Shown here: piece by piece, positions 1-8,107 of the stretch
How the letters are laid out: every line of letters starts with the position of its first letter
Numbering within the stretch: the stretch's first letter is position 1
The notes under the pieces: generated by a model
Seen by the model: the letters and a program-made list of their open reading frames with translations, nothing else
Told to the model about the DNA's origin: nothing
Database searches by the model: none
Made by a program: the position numbers and the translations under genes
Source of the DNA: Burkholderiales bacterium
GTDB lineage: Bacteria > Pseudomonadota > Gammaproteobacteria > Burkholderiales > Usitatibacteraceae
Length of the DNA stretch: 64,000 nt
Direction of reading: 5' to 3'
Assembly: GCA_019634955.1 (NCBI GenBank)
Contig: JAHCAK010000011.1
Coordinates: 34,799-98,798, forward strand

Positions 1-129
1 GAAGCGCCGGCAGGTCGTCTTCGTGAGCTCCACCGCCGACGCGATGTCCGCGAGCGACGGGGTGGGAATGTCGTTGAACACCCTGAGGATGCGCAGCCCC
101 CGGGAGAGGGAACGGTTCTGCTTGATCAC
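1..129 (-). CDS. IclR-family transcriptional regulator, N-terminal part (cut by window edge)
   Basis: Reading the minus strand from a GTG at 129 gives about 43 residues beginning MIKQNRSLSRGLRIL and continuing through FNDIPTPSLADIASAVEL. This is the typical start of an IclR-family winged helix-turn-helix: a short leader, then helix 1 (SLSRGLRILRVF) and the HTH core (SLADIASAVELTKTTCRRF). The remainder, with the ligand-binding domain, lies left of the window. An in-frame stop sits upstream, and the GTG is the only reasonable start in this frame; a GGAG lies about 10 bases before it. It is divergent from the SCP2/MmgE operon, with inverted repeats in the shared spacer, so it probably controls that operon and itself. 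Family assignment is from motif recognition only. Confidence 0.72.
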   Translation of the reverse strand, partial: MIKQNRSLSRGLRILRVFNDIPTPSLADIASAVELTKTTCRRF

Positions 130-236
130 GCCGAGGTCGCTCCGAAAGTCGTTGAGGGGCCGCCCCGATGCTGCCGCGCAGCATCGATTCGCGCAATCGC
201 GCGATTGCGTCCGGCCCCGATACCCCCCATAATGTC

Positions 237-269
237 ACGAAATGATTCGTCGTGTCACTAGGTGACACG
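237..269. promoter_or_regulatory. Two inverted repeats in the IclR/MmgE divergent spacer (putative operators)
   Basis: Two dyads lie side by side. Bases 237-250 read ACGAAATGATTCGT (5-base arms, 4-base spacer), close to the GAAAT-N-ATTTC style of some IclR-family operators. Bases 251-269 read CGTGTCACTAGGTGACACG, with perfect 8-base arms around TAG. They sit 24-56 bases upstream of the ATG at 293, between the divergent IclR gene and the catabolic operon. Their role as operators is inferred from position and symmetry. Confidence 0.55.
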
Positions 270-292
270 CATAACGGAGAGGCGGGGGAGCC

Positions 293-2122
293 ATGGACGG
301 CCCGGGCAGGCAGGGAGATCTCGCGCAGGGGCTCGCGCGATTCGCGCGGATCTGGGAAGGGTTGCAGGGCCGTGTCGTGTCCAGGCGCCTGGAAGGCGCG
401 CTCGGGCGCGCGATCGCCTGCGAGACCACGGAAGGCGAGGTCCTGGTGCTGACGCTCTCGCGCGCCGCCATCGAGATCGCGGCGCCCCGGCCGGACAACG
501 CCCCGCACGCGACGGTGCGCATGGCCCGCGAGGATTGGGCGCGGGTCCTCACCGGCGAGCTTCACGTCATGGCCATCATCCTGGCCGGGCGCGCGCGCTT
601 TCCGAAGGACCAGCGCCGGCTGCTGATGCAGTTCTCGATGCTGTTGCAGACGGCCATGCTTTCGGCCGGTGCAGCCGCTCCGCGCGACGTCGGGGCCCGC
701 GCGGCCCGCCCGCCCTCGCGCGCGGCAAGACCGGCGGTCACCCGCACGTACGCGGAATTCGCCTGCGGCCTGCGGTTCGAGGACATTCCGCCCGATGTCG
801 TGGAGATCGCGCGGGAGCAGCTCGTTGCCACGATCGGCTCCTGCTACACGGGCAGCATGATGCCGGCCGCCGCAAGCGTGCGCGCCGGCCTCGCGATCAT
901 GGGTGAGGGTGGCCAGGCCACTCTCTTCGGCGGCCGGGGGCGCATGCCGGCTCCAGCCGCCGCTCTTTACAACTCGGCGGTCGCCCAGGTCCTCGACTTC
1001 GACGACTGGGTGATCATCAGCCACTCCGGGGCGGCCGTGGTGCCCACGGCCTTCGCGGCCGGGGAGGCGGCCGGCGTATCCGGCCGGGACCTCGTCGCTG
1101 CCGTGGTGATCGGCAACGAGATCAACGGCCGCACTTCGCGGGCCATCCAGCGCGGCGCCTACGTGGGCAACTCCATGCCGAACCACCAGGTCGAGACGGC
1201 GCTGGTCGCGGGCCGGCTGCTGGGGCTCACGCCGGTGGAGGCCCAGCGTGCCGTCAGCCACTCCGCGTTCCTCGCGATGGAGAGCTGCCACACGGGCTGG
1301 ATGACGGACAGCAAGGTGCTCTGCAACGGGCTGCCGGCCATGTGGGGCATCACCTCCGCGTCTCTCGCCAAGGCCGGGCTCCTCGGCAATCTCGACATGA
1401 TCGAACACCCCGCGGGCCTGCTCGCGACGGTCTCGGAGGTCGTGGACGAGGAGGAGCTCCTCAAGGGCCTCGGCACGGAGTGGTACACGCGCACGCTCAA
1501 CACGAAGCGGCACCCTTCGTGCGCGTACAACCTTACCGCGATCGAGTGCGCCCTCGCCCTGCACGATCGCATCCCCGGCTTCGACCCGCTGAAGGTCGCC
1601 GCCATCGAGATCGAGGGCCCGGGGGTGATGCTCTACGTTGCCGCGCGCTTCCAGGCGCTCGAACCGGACGTGTACGAGCAGATCCGGGAGGGCACCGCCA
1701 CGCACGTCGCGCTGTGCTTCGACGCCGGGTTCGGGGCGCTGGCCGCGCTGGCCGCCGGGGAGTTCTCCTACCGGCAGTACCTCGCCGAGGGCATCCAGTC
1801 CCCGGTCGTGCAGCGGCTGCGATCGCGCGTCACCTTCAAGACCGATCCCGCGATGCACGCGGCGTACTACAGCGACTACCAGTACGGCGCGCGCGTGCGC
1901 GTGCGCATGGAAGACGGCGCGGAGTTCGTCGAGGAGCGGCTGCAGCTCCTCGGCGCCCGCGACCGCCCCTTCGACCACGCGGAGAAGTTCCGCGAGGGCG
2001 CCTGCCACTTCCTGCCCGAATCCCGCGTCGAGATGGCGCTCGCCACGCTGCGCTGCATCGACGCAGTCGAGGACATCCGCACCGTCATGAACCAGTTCGA
2101 AATCGAACAAGGAGCCCGCTAG
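293..2122 (+). CDS. SCP2-like domain fused to MmgE/PrpD-family protein
   Basis: 609 residues. Residues about 15-120 look like an SCP2-type lipid-binding fold (alternating beta/alpha with a DWARVLTGELHVM stretch near 82-94). A charged, Ala/Arg-rich linker (about 121-150) follows, and then a full MmgE/PrpD domain (about 153-600) beginning TRTYAEFACGLRFEDIP. The PrpD family includes 2-methylcitrate dehydratase and related hydro-lyases; substrate cannot be told from sequence. Usual MmgE/PrpD proteins are about 450-500 residues, so the N-terminal domain is an addition. The ATG at 293 follows a purine-rich stretch (GAGGCGGGGGAG). It is the first gene of a tight operon: the stop ends at 2122 and the next ATG is at 2123. 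Confidence 0.82.
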   Translation: MDGPGRQGDLAQGLARFARIWEGLQGRVVSRRLEGALGRAIACETTEGEVLVLTLSRAAIEIAAPRPDNAPHATVRMAREDWARVLTGELHVMAIILAGRARFPKDQRRLLMQFSMLLQTAMLSAGAAAPRDVGARAARPPSRAARPAVTRTYAEFACGLRFEDIPPDVVEIAREQLVATIGSCYTGSMMPAAASVRAGLAIMGEGGQATLFGGRGRMPAPAAALYNSAVAQVLDFDDWVIISHSGAAVVPTAFAAGEAAGVSGRDLVAAVVIGNEINGRTSRAIQRGAYVGNSMPNHQVETALVAGRLLGLTPVEAQRAVSHSAFLAMESCHTGWMTDSKVLCNGLPAMWGITSASLAKAGLLGNLDMIEHPAGLLATVSEVVDEEELLKGLGTEWYTRTLNTKRHPSCAYNLTAIECALALHDRIPGFDPLKVAAIEIEGPGVMLYVAARFQALEPDVYEQIREGTATHVALCFDAGFGALAALAAGEFSYRQYLAEGIQSPVVQRLRSRVTFKTDPAMHAAYYSDYQYGARVRVRMEDGAEFVEERLQLLGARDRPFDHAEKFREGACHFLPESRVEMALATLRCIDAVEDIRTVMNQFEIEQGAR

Positions 2123-3295
2123 ATGGAACTGAACGATCCCCTTCACAAGGTCACCTTCTCCGTCACGTGGCCACCCGGCACGACGTTCGGGGTGGGCACC
2201 ATCTCGACCCTGGGGGCCAGGGCCAAGGCGCGGGGCGCCACGCGCGCCCTTCTCGTCACCGACGCGGGGCTCGTCAAGGTGGGCCTCGCGGAGAAAGTGG
2301 CCGGCCACCTGCGCTCGGCCGGCGTGGAGGCGGTCGTCTTCGGCGAGGTGAAGCCGAACCCGACGATGGCCGAGGTGACGGAGGGAGTCGCGATGCTGCG
2401 GAAGGACGGCTTCGACTTCCTCGTGGCGCTGGGCGGCGGCAGCTCGATCGACGCGGCGAAAGTGATGTCCATGCAGCTGCTGAGCGGGCGCTCCATCGAG
2501 GAGATCGAGACCAAGGGCGTGGACGACGCGCAGGGCACGCCGATCCCGTTCATCGTCGTGCCGAGCACGTCGGGCACGGGCAGCGAGGCGACCACGGGCG
2601 CGCTGGTCAAGGACGCGAGCGGCAAGAAGTACCTGGTGCGAAGCGTCCGATGCCGCCCGGCGGAGTCGATCCTCGACCCGGAGCTCACGGTGACGGTGCC
2701 GCCGCGCATGACGGCGTCGACGGGGATGGACGCGTTCATCCACGCCCTCGGCTCGTACACCAACGTCCAGGTGAACCCGATCGGCGACATCTGCGCGCAG
2801 GAGGCCATGCGCCTCGTGAACGCGAACCTGGCCACCGCCATCGCGAACGGCGCCGACATCGCCGCGCGCTCGGCGATGATGCTCGCGAGCCACCTCGCCG
2901 GGATCGCCATCTCCATGAAGGGCAACGACGCCATCCATGGCCTGAGCACCGCCGTGGAGTCGGTGATCGACTGCACCCACGGCGAGAGCCTGAGCGCGCT
3001 CATGCCGCACGTGCTCCGGTTCAACCTGGACACGGCCGCGCCCCGCTACGCGAACATCGCCCGCCTCATGGGCAGCGGCGGCAAGGACGAGCGGGAGCTC
3101 GCGGCGAACGGGGTCGAGGCGATGATCGGCCTGCGCGACCGGGCCGGCACCTGCCGCCACCTGGCCGAGCTGGGCATCCGCGCCGACATGGTCGAGCGCC
3201 TCACGGCGCTGGCCGCGAAGGGCCGCTCCACCCAGATCAACTGCCGCCGTCCCTCGAACGAGGAGATCAAGGCGCTCTACGAGGCGGCCCTGTGA
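2123..3295 (+). CDS. Iron-containing alcohol dehydrogenase
   Basis: 390 residues, normal for group III metal-dependent alcohol dehydrogenases. The NAD-binding GGGSS lies at 104-108. The metal ligand set is visible as D203 and H207 (GMDAFIHAL), H272 (GNDAIHGL) and H286 (CTHGESL). Expected reaction: NAD(P)-dependent interconversion of an alcohol or hydroxy acid and its carbonyl. It starts immediately after the upstream stop, and its own stop shares one base with the aldehyde dehydrogenase ATG (TGATG), implying translational coupling. With the next enzyme it would take an alcohol through an aldehyde to an acid. The exact substrate is unknown. Confidence 0.9.
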   Translation: MELNDPLHKVTFSVTWPPGTTFGVGTISTLGARAKARGATRALLVTDAGLVKVGLAEKVAGHLRSAGVEAVVFGEVKPNPTMAEVTEGVAMLRKDGFDFLVALGGGSSIDAAKVMSMQLLSGRSIEEIETKGVDDAQGTPIPFIVVPSTSGTGSEATTGALVKDASGKKYLVRSVRCRPAESILDPELTVTVPPRMTASTGMDAFIHALGSYTNVQVNPIGDICAQEAMRLVNANLATAIANGADIAARSAMMLASHLAGIAISMKGNDAIHGLSTAVESVIDCTHGESLSALMPHVLRFNLDTAAPRYANIARLMGSGGKDERELAANGVEAMIGLRDRAGTCRHLAELGIRADMVERLTALAAKGRSTQINCRRPSNEEIKALYEAAL

Positions 3296-4761
3296 TGAAA
3301 CGCGAGGACGTGCTGCGCAAGGGGCCGTATCCGCTGCTGATCGACGGCAAGGAAGTGCCGAGCCTGTCGGGCAAGACCTTCACCTCGATCGATCCCTCGA
3401 CCGGCCGCGCGCTGGCGGAGGTGCACGAGGCCGGGCCGGAGGACGTCGACCTCGCGGTCGGCGCCGCCTGCAAGGCCTTCGAGTCGGCCTGGCGGTCGAC
3501 GCTCCCGCGGGAGCGGTCGAAGAAGCTCATGAAGCTGGCCGACCTGCTGGCCGCGCGCGTCGAGGCGCTGTCGTGGATCGAGTGCTACGACGCCGGCAAG
3601 CCCATCGCGGCGTCGCGGGCGTGGCTCTCGGGCGGGCCCGGGACGCTCGAGTACTACGCGGGCTGCCTGCTGGGCCTATCCGGCGAGACCCTCGATGTCT
3701 CCGACAAGACGCTGATGGACTTCACGCTGCGGGAGCCGCTCGGCGTCTGCGGGCTCATCGTGCCGTGGAACTTCCCCCTGAGCATCGCGCTGCTCAAGAT
3801 GGCGCCCGCGCTGGCGGCGGGCAATTGCGTGGTGATCAAGCCCTCGGAGGTCACGCCGCTTTCCACCGTGGAGCTGGGCGCGCTGGTGGCGGAGGCCGGG
3901 TTCCCCCCGGGCGTCATCAACATCGTGAACGGCCCGGGCGACCCGGTGGGCTCCGCCCTCGTCCGCGACCCGCGCGTGGCCAAGATCTCCTTCACCGGCG
4001 GCACCGAATCCGGCAAGCGCATCTTCCGCGAGGCCGCTGATACCGTGAAGCGCCTGACGCTCGAGCTGGGCGGGAAGTCGGCGTCGCTCGTCTTCGCCGA
4101 CGCGGACCTCGACAAGGCGGTCGCCGTGGCCTACACGGACATCGTGCGCAACAGCGGCCAGGTGTGCGGTGCCTGCACGCGCCTGCTGCTCGAGGAATCG
4201 GTGGCCGATGCCTTCCTGGACAAGCTCGAAGCGAAGCTTCGCGCGGTGAAGATCGGCCCGCCGGAGGATCCCGCGACGGAAATGGGGCCGCTGGTGAGCA
4301 GCGCGCAGGCGGCGAAGGTCCGCAAGTACCTCCAGATTGGGAAGGCGGAGGGCGCGACACCGAAGGCCTACGTGGATCTCGCGGGGAGGAGCGACACCGC
4401 GAGCGACGCCTTCCTTCCACCGATGCTCTTCCACGGCGCCACGAACGCCATGCGGGTCGCGCGCGAGGAGATCTTCGGGCCCGTCCTCACCGTGATGCGG
4501 TTCCGGACGGAAGCCGAGGCCGTGGCCATCGCCAACGACACGCGTTACGGGCTGGCGGCGTGCGTCTTCACGCGGGACGCGACGCGCGCCATGCGGATGG
4601 TGCGGGCGATCTCGGCGGGCACGGTATGCGTGAACACGGGCGTGCGCTCGTCCGTCGACGCGCCGTTCGGCGGGTTCCGGGAGAGCGGGATCGGCAAGGA
4701 GCGCGGCAAGGAGGCGCTCCTCGACGACACGCAGTTGAAGAACGTCCGGTACGGGCTGTAG
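3295..4761 (+). CDS. NAD(P)-dependent aldehyde dehydrogenase
   Basis: 488 residues from the ATG overlapping the previous stop (MKREDVLRKGPYPLLIDG), full length for the ALDH superfamily. Seen: PWNFP at 157-161, ELGGK at 257-261 containing the general base Glu257, and nucleophile Cys291 in SGQVCGACTR. The C-terminal GGFRESGIGKERG is also typical. It oxidises an aldehyde to a carboxylic acid, most likely the product of the alcohol dehydrogenase encoded just upstream. A much longer reading of the same frame runs back to 1342 but is only absence of stops in GC-rich DNA; the overlap start is preferred. Confidence 0.93.
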   Translation: MKREDVLRKGPYPLLIDGKEVPSLSGKTFTSIDPSTGRALAEVHEAGPEDVDLAVGAACKAFESAWRSTLPRERSKKLMKLADLLAARVEALSWIECYDAGKPIAASRAWLSGGPGTLEYYAGCLLGLSGETLDVSDKTLMDFTLREPLGVCGLIVPWNFPLSIALLKMAPALAAGNCVVIKPSEVTPLSTVELGALVAEAGFPPGVINIVNGPGDPVGSALVRDPRVAKISFTGGTESGKRIFREAADTVKRLTLELGGKSASLVFADADLDKAVAVAYTDIVRNSGQVCGACTRLLLEESVADAFLDKLEAKLRAVKIGPPEDPATEMGPLVSSAQAAKVRKYLQIGKAEGATPKAYVDLAGRSDTASDAFLPPMLFHGATNAMRVAREEIFGPVLTVMRFRTEAEAVAIANDTRYGLAACVFTRDATRAMRMVRAISAGTVCVNTGVRSSVDAPFGGFRESGIGKERGKEALLDDTQLKNVRYGL

Positions 4762-4796
4762 CAGGAGCGGTTCAAACCAACGAGAAGGAGGAGACC

Positions 4797-5780
4797 ATGT
4801 TCGCTCGGGCAAGGCATCTGGCAGTGCTGTTGGCGGCGTTTCTCGCGATGGGCGTGCTGTCCGAAGGGGCGCATGCGCAGTACCCCAGCAAGGCGATCCG
4901 CTTCATCGTGCCGTGGCCCCCGGGGGGAGCGGCCGACATCATGGCGCGGCTCATCGGCGAGGGGCTCTCGAAGGAGCTCGGGCAGACGGTGGTGGTCGAC
5001 AACCGTCCCGGTGCGGGCGGGCTGGTCGCGACCGAGCAGGTGGCGAAGATGGAGCCCGACGGCCACACGCTGCTCCTGGGCAGCACGGGGCCGAACGCGA
5101 TCGCGGGGAGCCTCTACAAGAACCTGCGCTACGACCCGGTGAAGGACCTCACGCCGGTCACGCAGATCACCGAGCTGCCGCTCCTGCTCGTCGTGAACAA
5201 GGACTTCCCGGCGAACAACGTGAAGGAGCTCATCGCCTACGCCAAGGCCAACCCCGGCAAGGTGAACTTCGCCTCCGTGGGCTCGGGCACGGCGCAGCAC
5301 CTGGCTTCCGAGATCTTCAAGATCACCGCGGGCATCAACATCGTGCACGTGCCCTACAAGGGCAGCGCCCCGGCCTTCACGGACCTCGCGGGCGGCGCGG
5401 TGCAGATGCTGTTCGACAACATCCCCGCGTCGCGGGCGATGCTGCAGGCGGGCAAGGTGAAGGCGATCGCGGTGAGCACCTCGACCCGGTCGACGGCGAT
5501 GCCGGACCTGCCGACGGTGGCGGAATCGGGGCTGCCGGGGTTCCACGTCTCCGCCTGGCAGAACATCGCCATGCCGCCGGGCTCGCCTCCCGAGGCTGTC
5601 GCACGCGTCAATCGCGAGGTGGTGAAGTTCCTCAACTCGCCCGAGATGCGCAAGCGAATCACCGACATGGGCGCCAACGTCGTCGGCAACACCCCGGCGG
5701 AAGAGGCGCAGCGCATCAAGGACGAGGTGGAGAAGTGGGGCCGCGCGGTGAAGGCGGCCGGCGTCTCGCTCGACTACTGA
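4797..5780 (+). CDS. Bug/TctC-family tripartite tricarboxylate transporter receptor
   Basis: 327 residues. A signal peptide (about 1-27, ending GAHA before QYPSK) is followed by the TctC signature: YPSKAIRFIVPWPPGGAADI, TVVVDNRPGAGG near 65-77, YDPVKDLTPVTQ and FASVGSGTAQHLA. Such proteins bind carboxylates in the periplasm for a TctAB permease. The start has a strong Shine-Dalgarno (GAAGGAGGAG, 3 bases before ATG). No TctA or TctB gene is in the window, so this is an orphan receptor, as is common for Bug proteins in Burkholderiales. Position suggests it captures the substrate of the surrounding enzymes or acts as a sensor. Confidence 0.93.
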   Translation: MFARARHLAVLLAAFLAMGVLSEGAHAQYPSKAIRFIVPWPPGGAADIMARLIGEGLSKELGQTVVVDNRPGAGGLVATEQVAKMEPDGHTLLLGSTGPNAIAGSLYKNLRYDPVKDLTPVTQITELPLLLVVNKDFPANNVKELIAYAKANPGKVNFASVGSGTAQHLASEIFKITAGINIVHVPYKGSAPAFTDLAGGAVQMLFDNIPASRAMLQAGKVKAIAVSTSTRSTAMPDLPTVAESGLPGFHVSAWQNIAMPPGSPPEAVARVNREVVKFLNSPEMRKRITDMGANVVGNTPAEEAQRIKDEVEKWGRAVKAAGVSLDY

Positions 5781-5795
5781 CCCGGGCCGCCGGGC

Positions 5796-7154
5796 GTGTT
5801 CACGAACGCGATCGTCGAACCTGCGCGGCGGGTTCCCGTCGTCGACGAGCCGGAAGTGCTCGTCGTCGGCGGGGGGGCGGCGGGAATCGCGGCGGCGTGC
5901 GCGGCCTCGCGGGCTGGTGCCGGCACGGTCCTGGTCGAGCGCCATGGTTTCCTCGGGGGCACGCTCACTGCGGTGACCCTCGGGGGCTTCTGCGGCACCC
6001 ACGGGGTGGTCGACGACGAGCGCCTGTTCCGCGCGATCGGCGGCCTCTACCTCGATGTCGAGGAGCGCCTGCGCCGCCGTGACGCGGTGCTGCCGCCGCG
6101 GCGCCATGGCCGGATCATCGGCGTGCCGTACGAGTCGGCGACCTTCAAGGCGGTCGCAGACGAGCTCGTCGCGCACCATGGCGCGCGGGTTCGGCTGCAC
6201 GCGCACTCGGCCGCCGTGTACGTGGAGGAGGAGCGCATCGCGAGCGTCGTGCTCGAGACGAGGGGCGGGCGAGTCGCCGTGCGCCCCCGGATCGTCGTGG
6301 ACTGCTCGGGCGACGGCGACGTGGCTGTCGCCGCCGGCGTCGGGTTTTCCCTCGGAGACGGGGGCCGCACGCAGTTCGGCTCGACCATGTTCCGCCTCGG
6401 CAATGTCGATACCGCCGTGGCGGGCGCGCTCGGCCGGGCCGAGATCCGCGACCTGCTGGAAAGGGCGGTGACGGAGGGCTACGACCTGCCGCGGACGGCC
6501 ACGGGCGTGCACCTCAACCCGCTCGAGGGCATCGTCCACCTGAACGTGACGCGTCTCCGGAAGCCCGACGGCGAGCCGTTCGACCTCACGGATCCCGACG
6601 AGCTGACGGCCGCGGAGATCGAAGGGCGGCGGCAGGCCTACCTGTACGAGGAGGTGTTCCGCCGCTTCGTGCCCGGGTTCGGCCGCGCGCGCATCGTGGA
6701 CATCGGGGCGACCGTGGGCATTCGCGAATCGCGCCTGGTCCATGGTGAAAAGACGCTCCGGGAGTCGGACGTGCGCGGGTGCGTGAAGCCCCCGGACCGG
6801 ATCGCCTGCACCGCGTGGCCCCTGGAGAGCCACACGGGCGGGCGCGGCACCACGTGGGAGTTCCTGCCGGACGGCGACTGGTACGGCATCCCGTTCGGCT
6901 GCCTCGTCGCGAAAGGGGTGAGGAACCTGCTGGTCGCCGGGCGAAACCTCTCGGCCACCCATGTGGCGCAGGCGTCCGCCCGCGTGGCGGGGCCCTGCTT
7001 CGCGATGGGCGAGGCGGCCGGTGTCGCTGCGGCCATGGCGTGCCGGCGCGGCGTCGAGCCGAGGGCCCTGGAGGTCAAGGAGATCCAGGGCGAGCTGGAA
7101 CGGCAGGGAGCCATTCTCACGCCGGACAGCGGGCAGCGCTCAGGTACGCGATGA
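5796..7154 (+). CDS. FAD-dependent oxidoreductase
   Basis: 452 residues from a GTG start. A Rossmann FAD site (VLVVGGGAAGIAAACAAS, from residue 21) is followed by an acidic end of strand 2 (LVERHGFLGG). A C-terminal FAD site reads VAGRNLSATHVAQASARV. The pattern fits the FAD_oxidored family (PF12831-type) of cytoplasmic flavoproteins with poorly defined substrates. No heme or iron-sulfur cysteine cluster is seen. It is 15 bases after the TctC gene and last in the operon. Its final 38 bases overlap the 3' end of the convergent cytochrome gene. Confidence 0.85.
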   Translation: MFTNAIVEPARRVPVVDEPEVLVVGGGAAGIAAACAASRAGAGTVLVERHGFLGGTLTAVTLGGFCGTHGVVDDERLFRAIGGLYLDVEERLRRRDAVLPPRRHGRIIGVPYESATFKAVADELVAHHGARVRLHAHSAAVYVEEERIASVVLETRGGRVAVRPRIVVDCSGDGDVAVAAGVGFSLGDGGRTQFGSTMFRLGNVDTAVAGALGRAEIRDLLERAVTEGYDLPRTATGVHLNPLEGIVHLNVTRLRKPDGEPFDLTDPDELTAAEIEGRRQAYLYEEVFRRFVPGFGRARIVDIGATVGIRESRLVHGEKTLRESDVRGCVKPPDRIACTAWPLESHTGGRGTTWEFLPDGDWYGIPFGCLVAKGVRNLLVAGRNLSATHVAQASARVAGPCFAMGEAAGVAAAMACRRGVEPRALEVKEIQGELERQGAILTPDSGQRSGTR

Positions 7155-7494
7155 GATCCGCGCGCTCCTGCGCGCTCGCGATCCCCGCGTAGCCCATCGA
7201 GGTGCCGGGCACCACGGCGGTCGGCGCGGCGAGGAAGCGGTCGAGCGTCGCCGCGTTCCACACGATCCCCGAGGCGCGCATCGCCGGCGAGTAGTCGAAC
7301 CCCGGGACGCTGCCTGCGCGCCGGCCGAGGAGGCCGCAGTGGCGCGGCCCCGCCCGGTCGTTTTCGAGCGAGTGGCAGGCGAAGCACCGTTCGTACAGCG
7401 CCTCGCCCCGGGCGGCATTGCCGGCGGGTGCCGCCATCGCGGCCGGGAAGCCCGTGATGGCGGCCACGGCGGTGACGGCCACGGCGAGGCGCAT
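7117..7494 (-). CDS. Small exported c-type cytochrome
   Basis: 125 residues: a signal peptide (about 1-22, ending AMAAP), one heme site CFACH at 37-41 and a likely axial Met100 in VPGTSMGY. The length and the SLENDRAGPRHCGLLGRRAG motif match class I cytochromes of the c2/c550 type. It is an electron carrier in the periplasm. The ATG at 7494 lies 5 bases downstream of the ferritin-like gene stop, so the two are co-transcribed. The 3' end overlaps the convergent flavoprotein gene by 38 bases. It may accept electrons from the ferritin-like partner; that link is inferred from gene order. Confidence 0.9.
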   Translation of the reverse strand: MRLAVAVTAVAAITGFPAAMAAPAGNAARGEALYERCFACHSLENDRAGPRHCGLLGRRAGSVPGFDYSPAMRASGIVWNAATLDRFLAAPTAVVPGTSMGYAGIASAQERADLIAYLSAARCPA

Positions 7495-7499
7495 GGCTG

Positions 7500-8075
7500 T
7501 CACGCGACGAACGCGGAGGGCACGGGCATCTCGCCGACGGCCTGGCGCAGGATCGCCCAGTGCATCGCCTCGTCGCCGAGGATGCTCGCCGCCGCCTTGG
7601 CGAGATCGCGATTGGCGAAGACCGGGACGGCGCCGAGGTAGGCGCTCACGGCGCCCTTCTCCAGCGCGGCCGCGAAGCGCAGCACGTCGGCCTGGTTCTT
7701 CAGCTTCGCGGTGGGAAAGTCGTAGCGCGCCTTGGCCGCCGCGGGCTTGCCGCCCAGCTTCTCGATCGTCTTCGCGAGCACGTCGGCATGCTCGCGGTGG
7801 TGGCCCTGGAAGGTGATGGCGAGATCGAGCGCCGGCTTCTGCAGCAGGCCGCTCTCGGCGCCCACCTGGTAGGCCGCGACCGCTTCCAGTTCCGCGGCGA
7901 GCGCGGTGTTGAGGATGCGCGCGTCGGCCTCGGTGGCATTGCCGCCGGCGGCGAGCGACTCGCGCCCGGCGAGCAGCGCCACGGCCGTGCCCGAGAGCAG
8001 CAGGCCGGAGGACTTCAGGAAGCCGCGCCGGGAAGCGGGCAATAGGGGACCGTTCGCGAAAGCGAGAAAGGACAT
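7500..8075 (-). CDS. Tat-exported ferritin-like domain protein
   Basis: 191 residues. A twin-arginine signal (SRRGFLK at 15-21, then a hydrophobic run) is followed by a four-helix ferritin-like bundle. Candidate di-iron ligands are in AAELEAVAAYQ, HHREHADVL, ALEKGAVSAY and GDEAMHWAIL. Tat export suggests that metal is loaded in the cytoplasm. Members of this family occur beside ECF sigma factors and cytochromes; precise chemistry is not established. It is the middle gene of the sigma-ferritin-cytochrome operon, 32 bases after the sigma gene. Confidence 0.85.
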   Translation of the reverse strand: MSFLAFANGPLLPASRRGFLKSSGLLLSGTAVALLAGRESLAAGGNATEADARILNTALAAELEAVAAYQVGAESGLLQKPALDLAITFQGHHREHADVLAKTIEKLGGKPAAAKARYDFPTAKLKNQADVLRFAAALEKGAVSAYLGAVPVFANRDLAKAAASILGDEAMHWAILRQAVGEMPVPSAFVA

Positions 8076-8107
8076 GGTGTTCTCCGGTTGGAGGGAAGGG
8101 AAGGCGG

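Noticed and set aside
293..2122. Splitting the SCP2-like part and PrpD into two genes
   Set aside because: One continuous frame with a single good start and a linker lacking an internal ribosome site; the fusion reading is preferred.
4797..5780. A complete TctABC transporter
   Set aside because: Only the TctC receptor is encoded; no TctA or TctB-like membrane protein lies within the window near either TctC gene.
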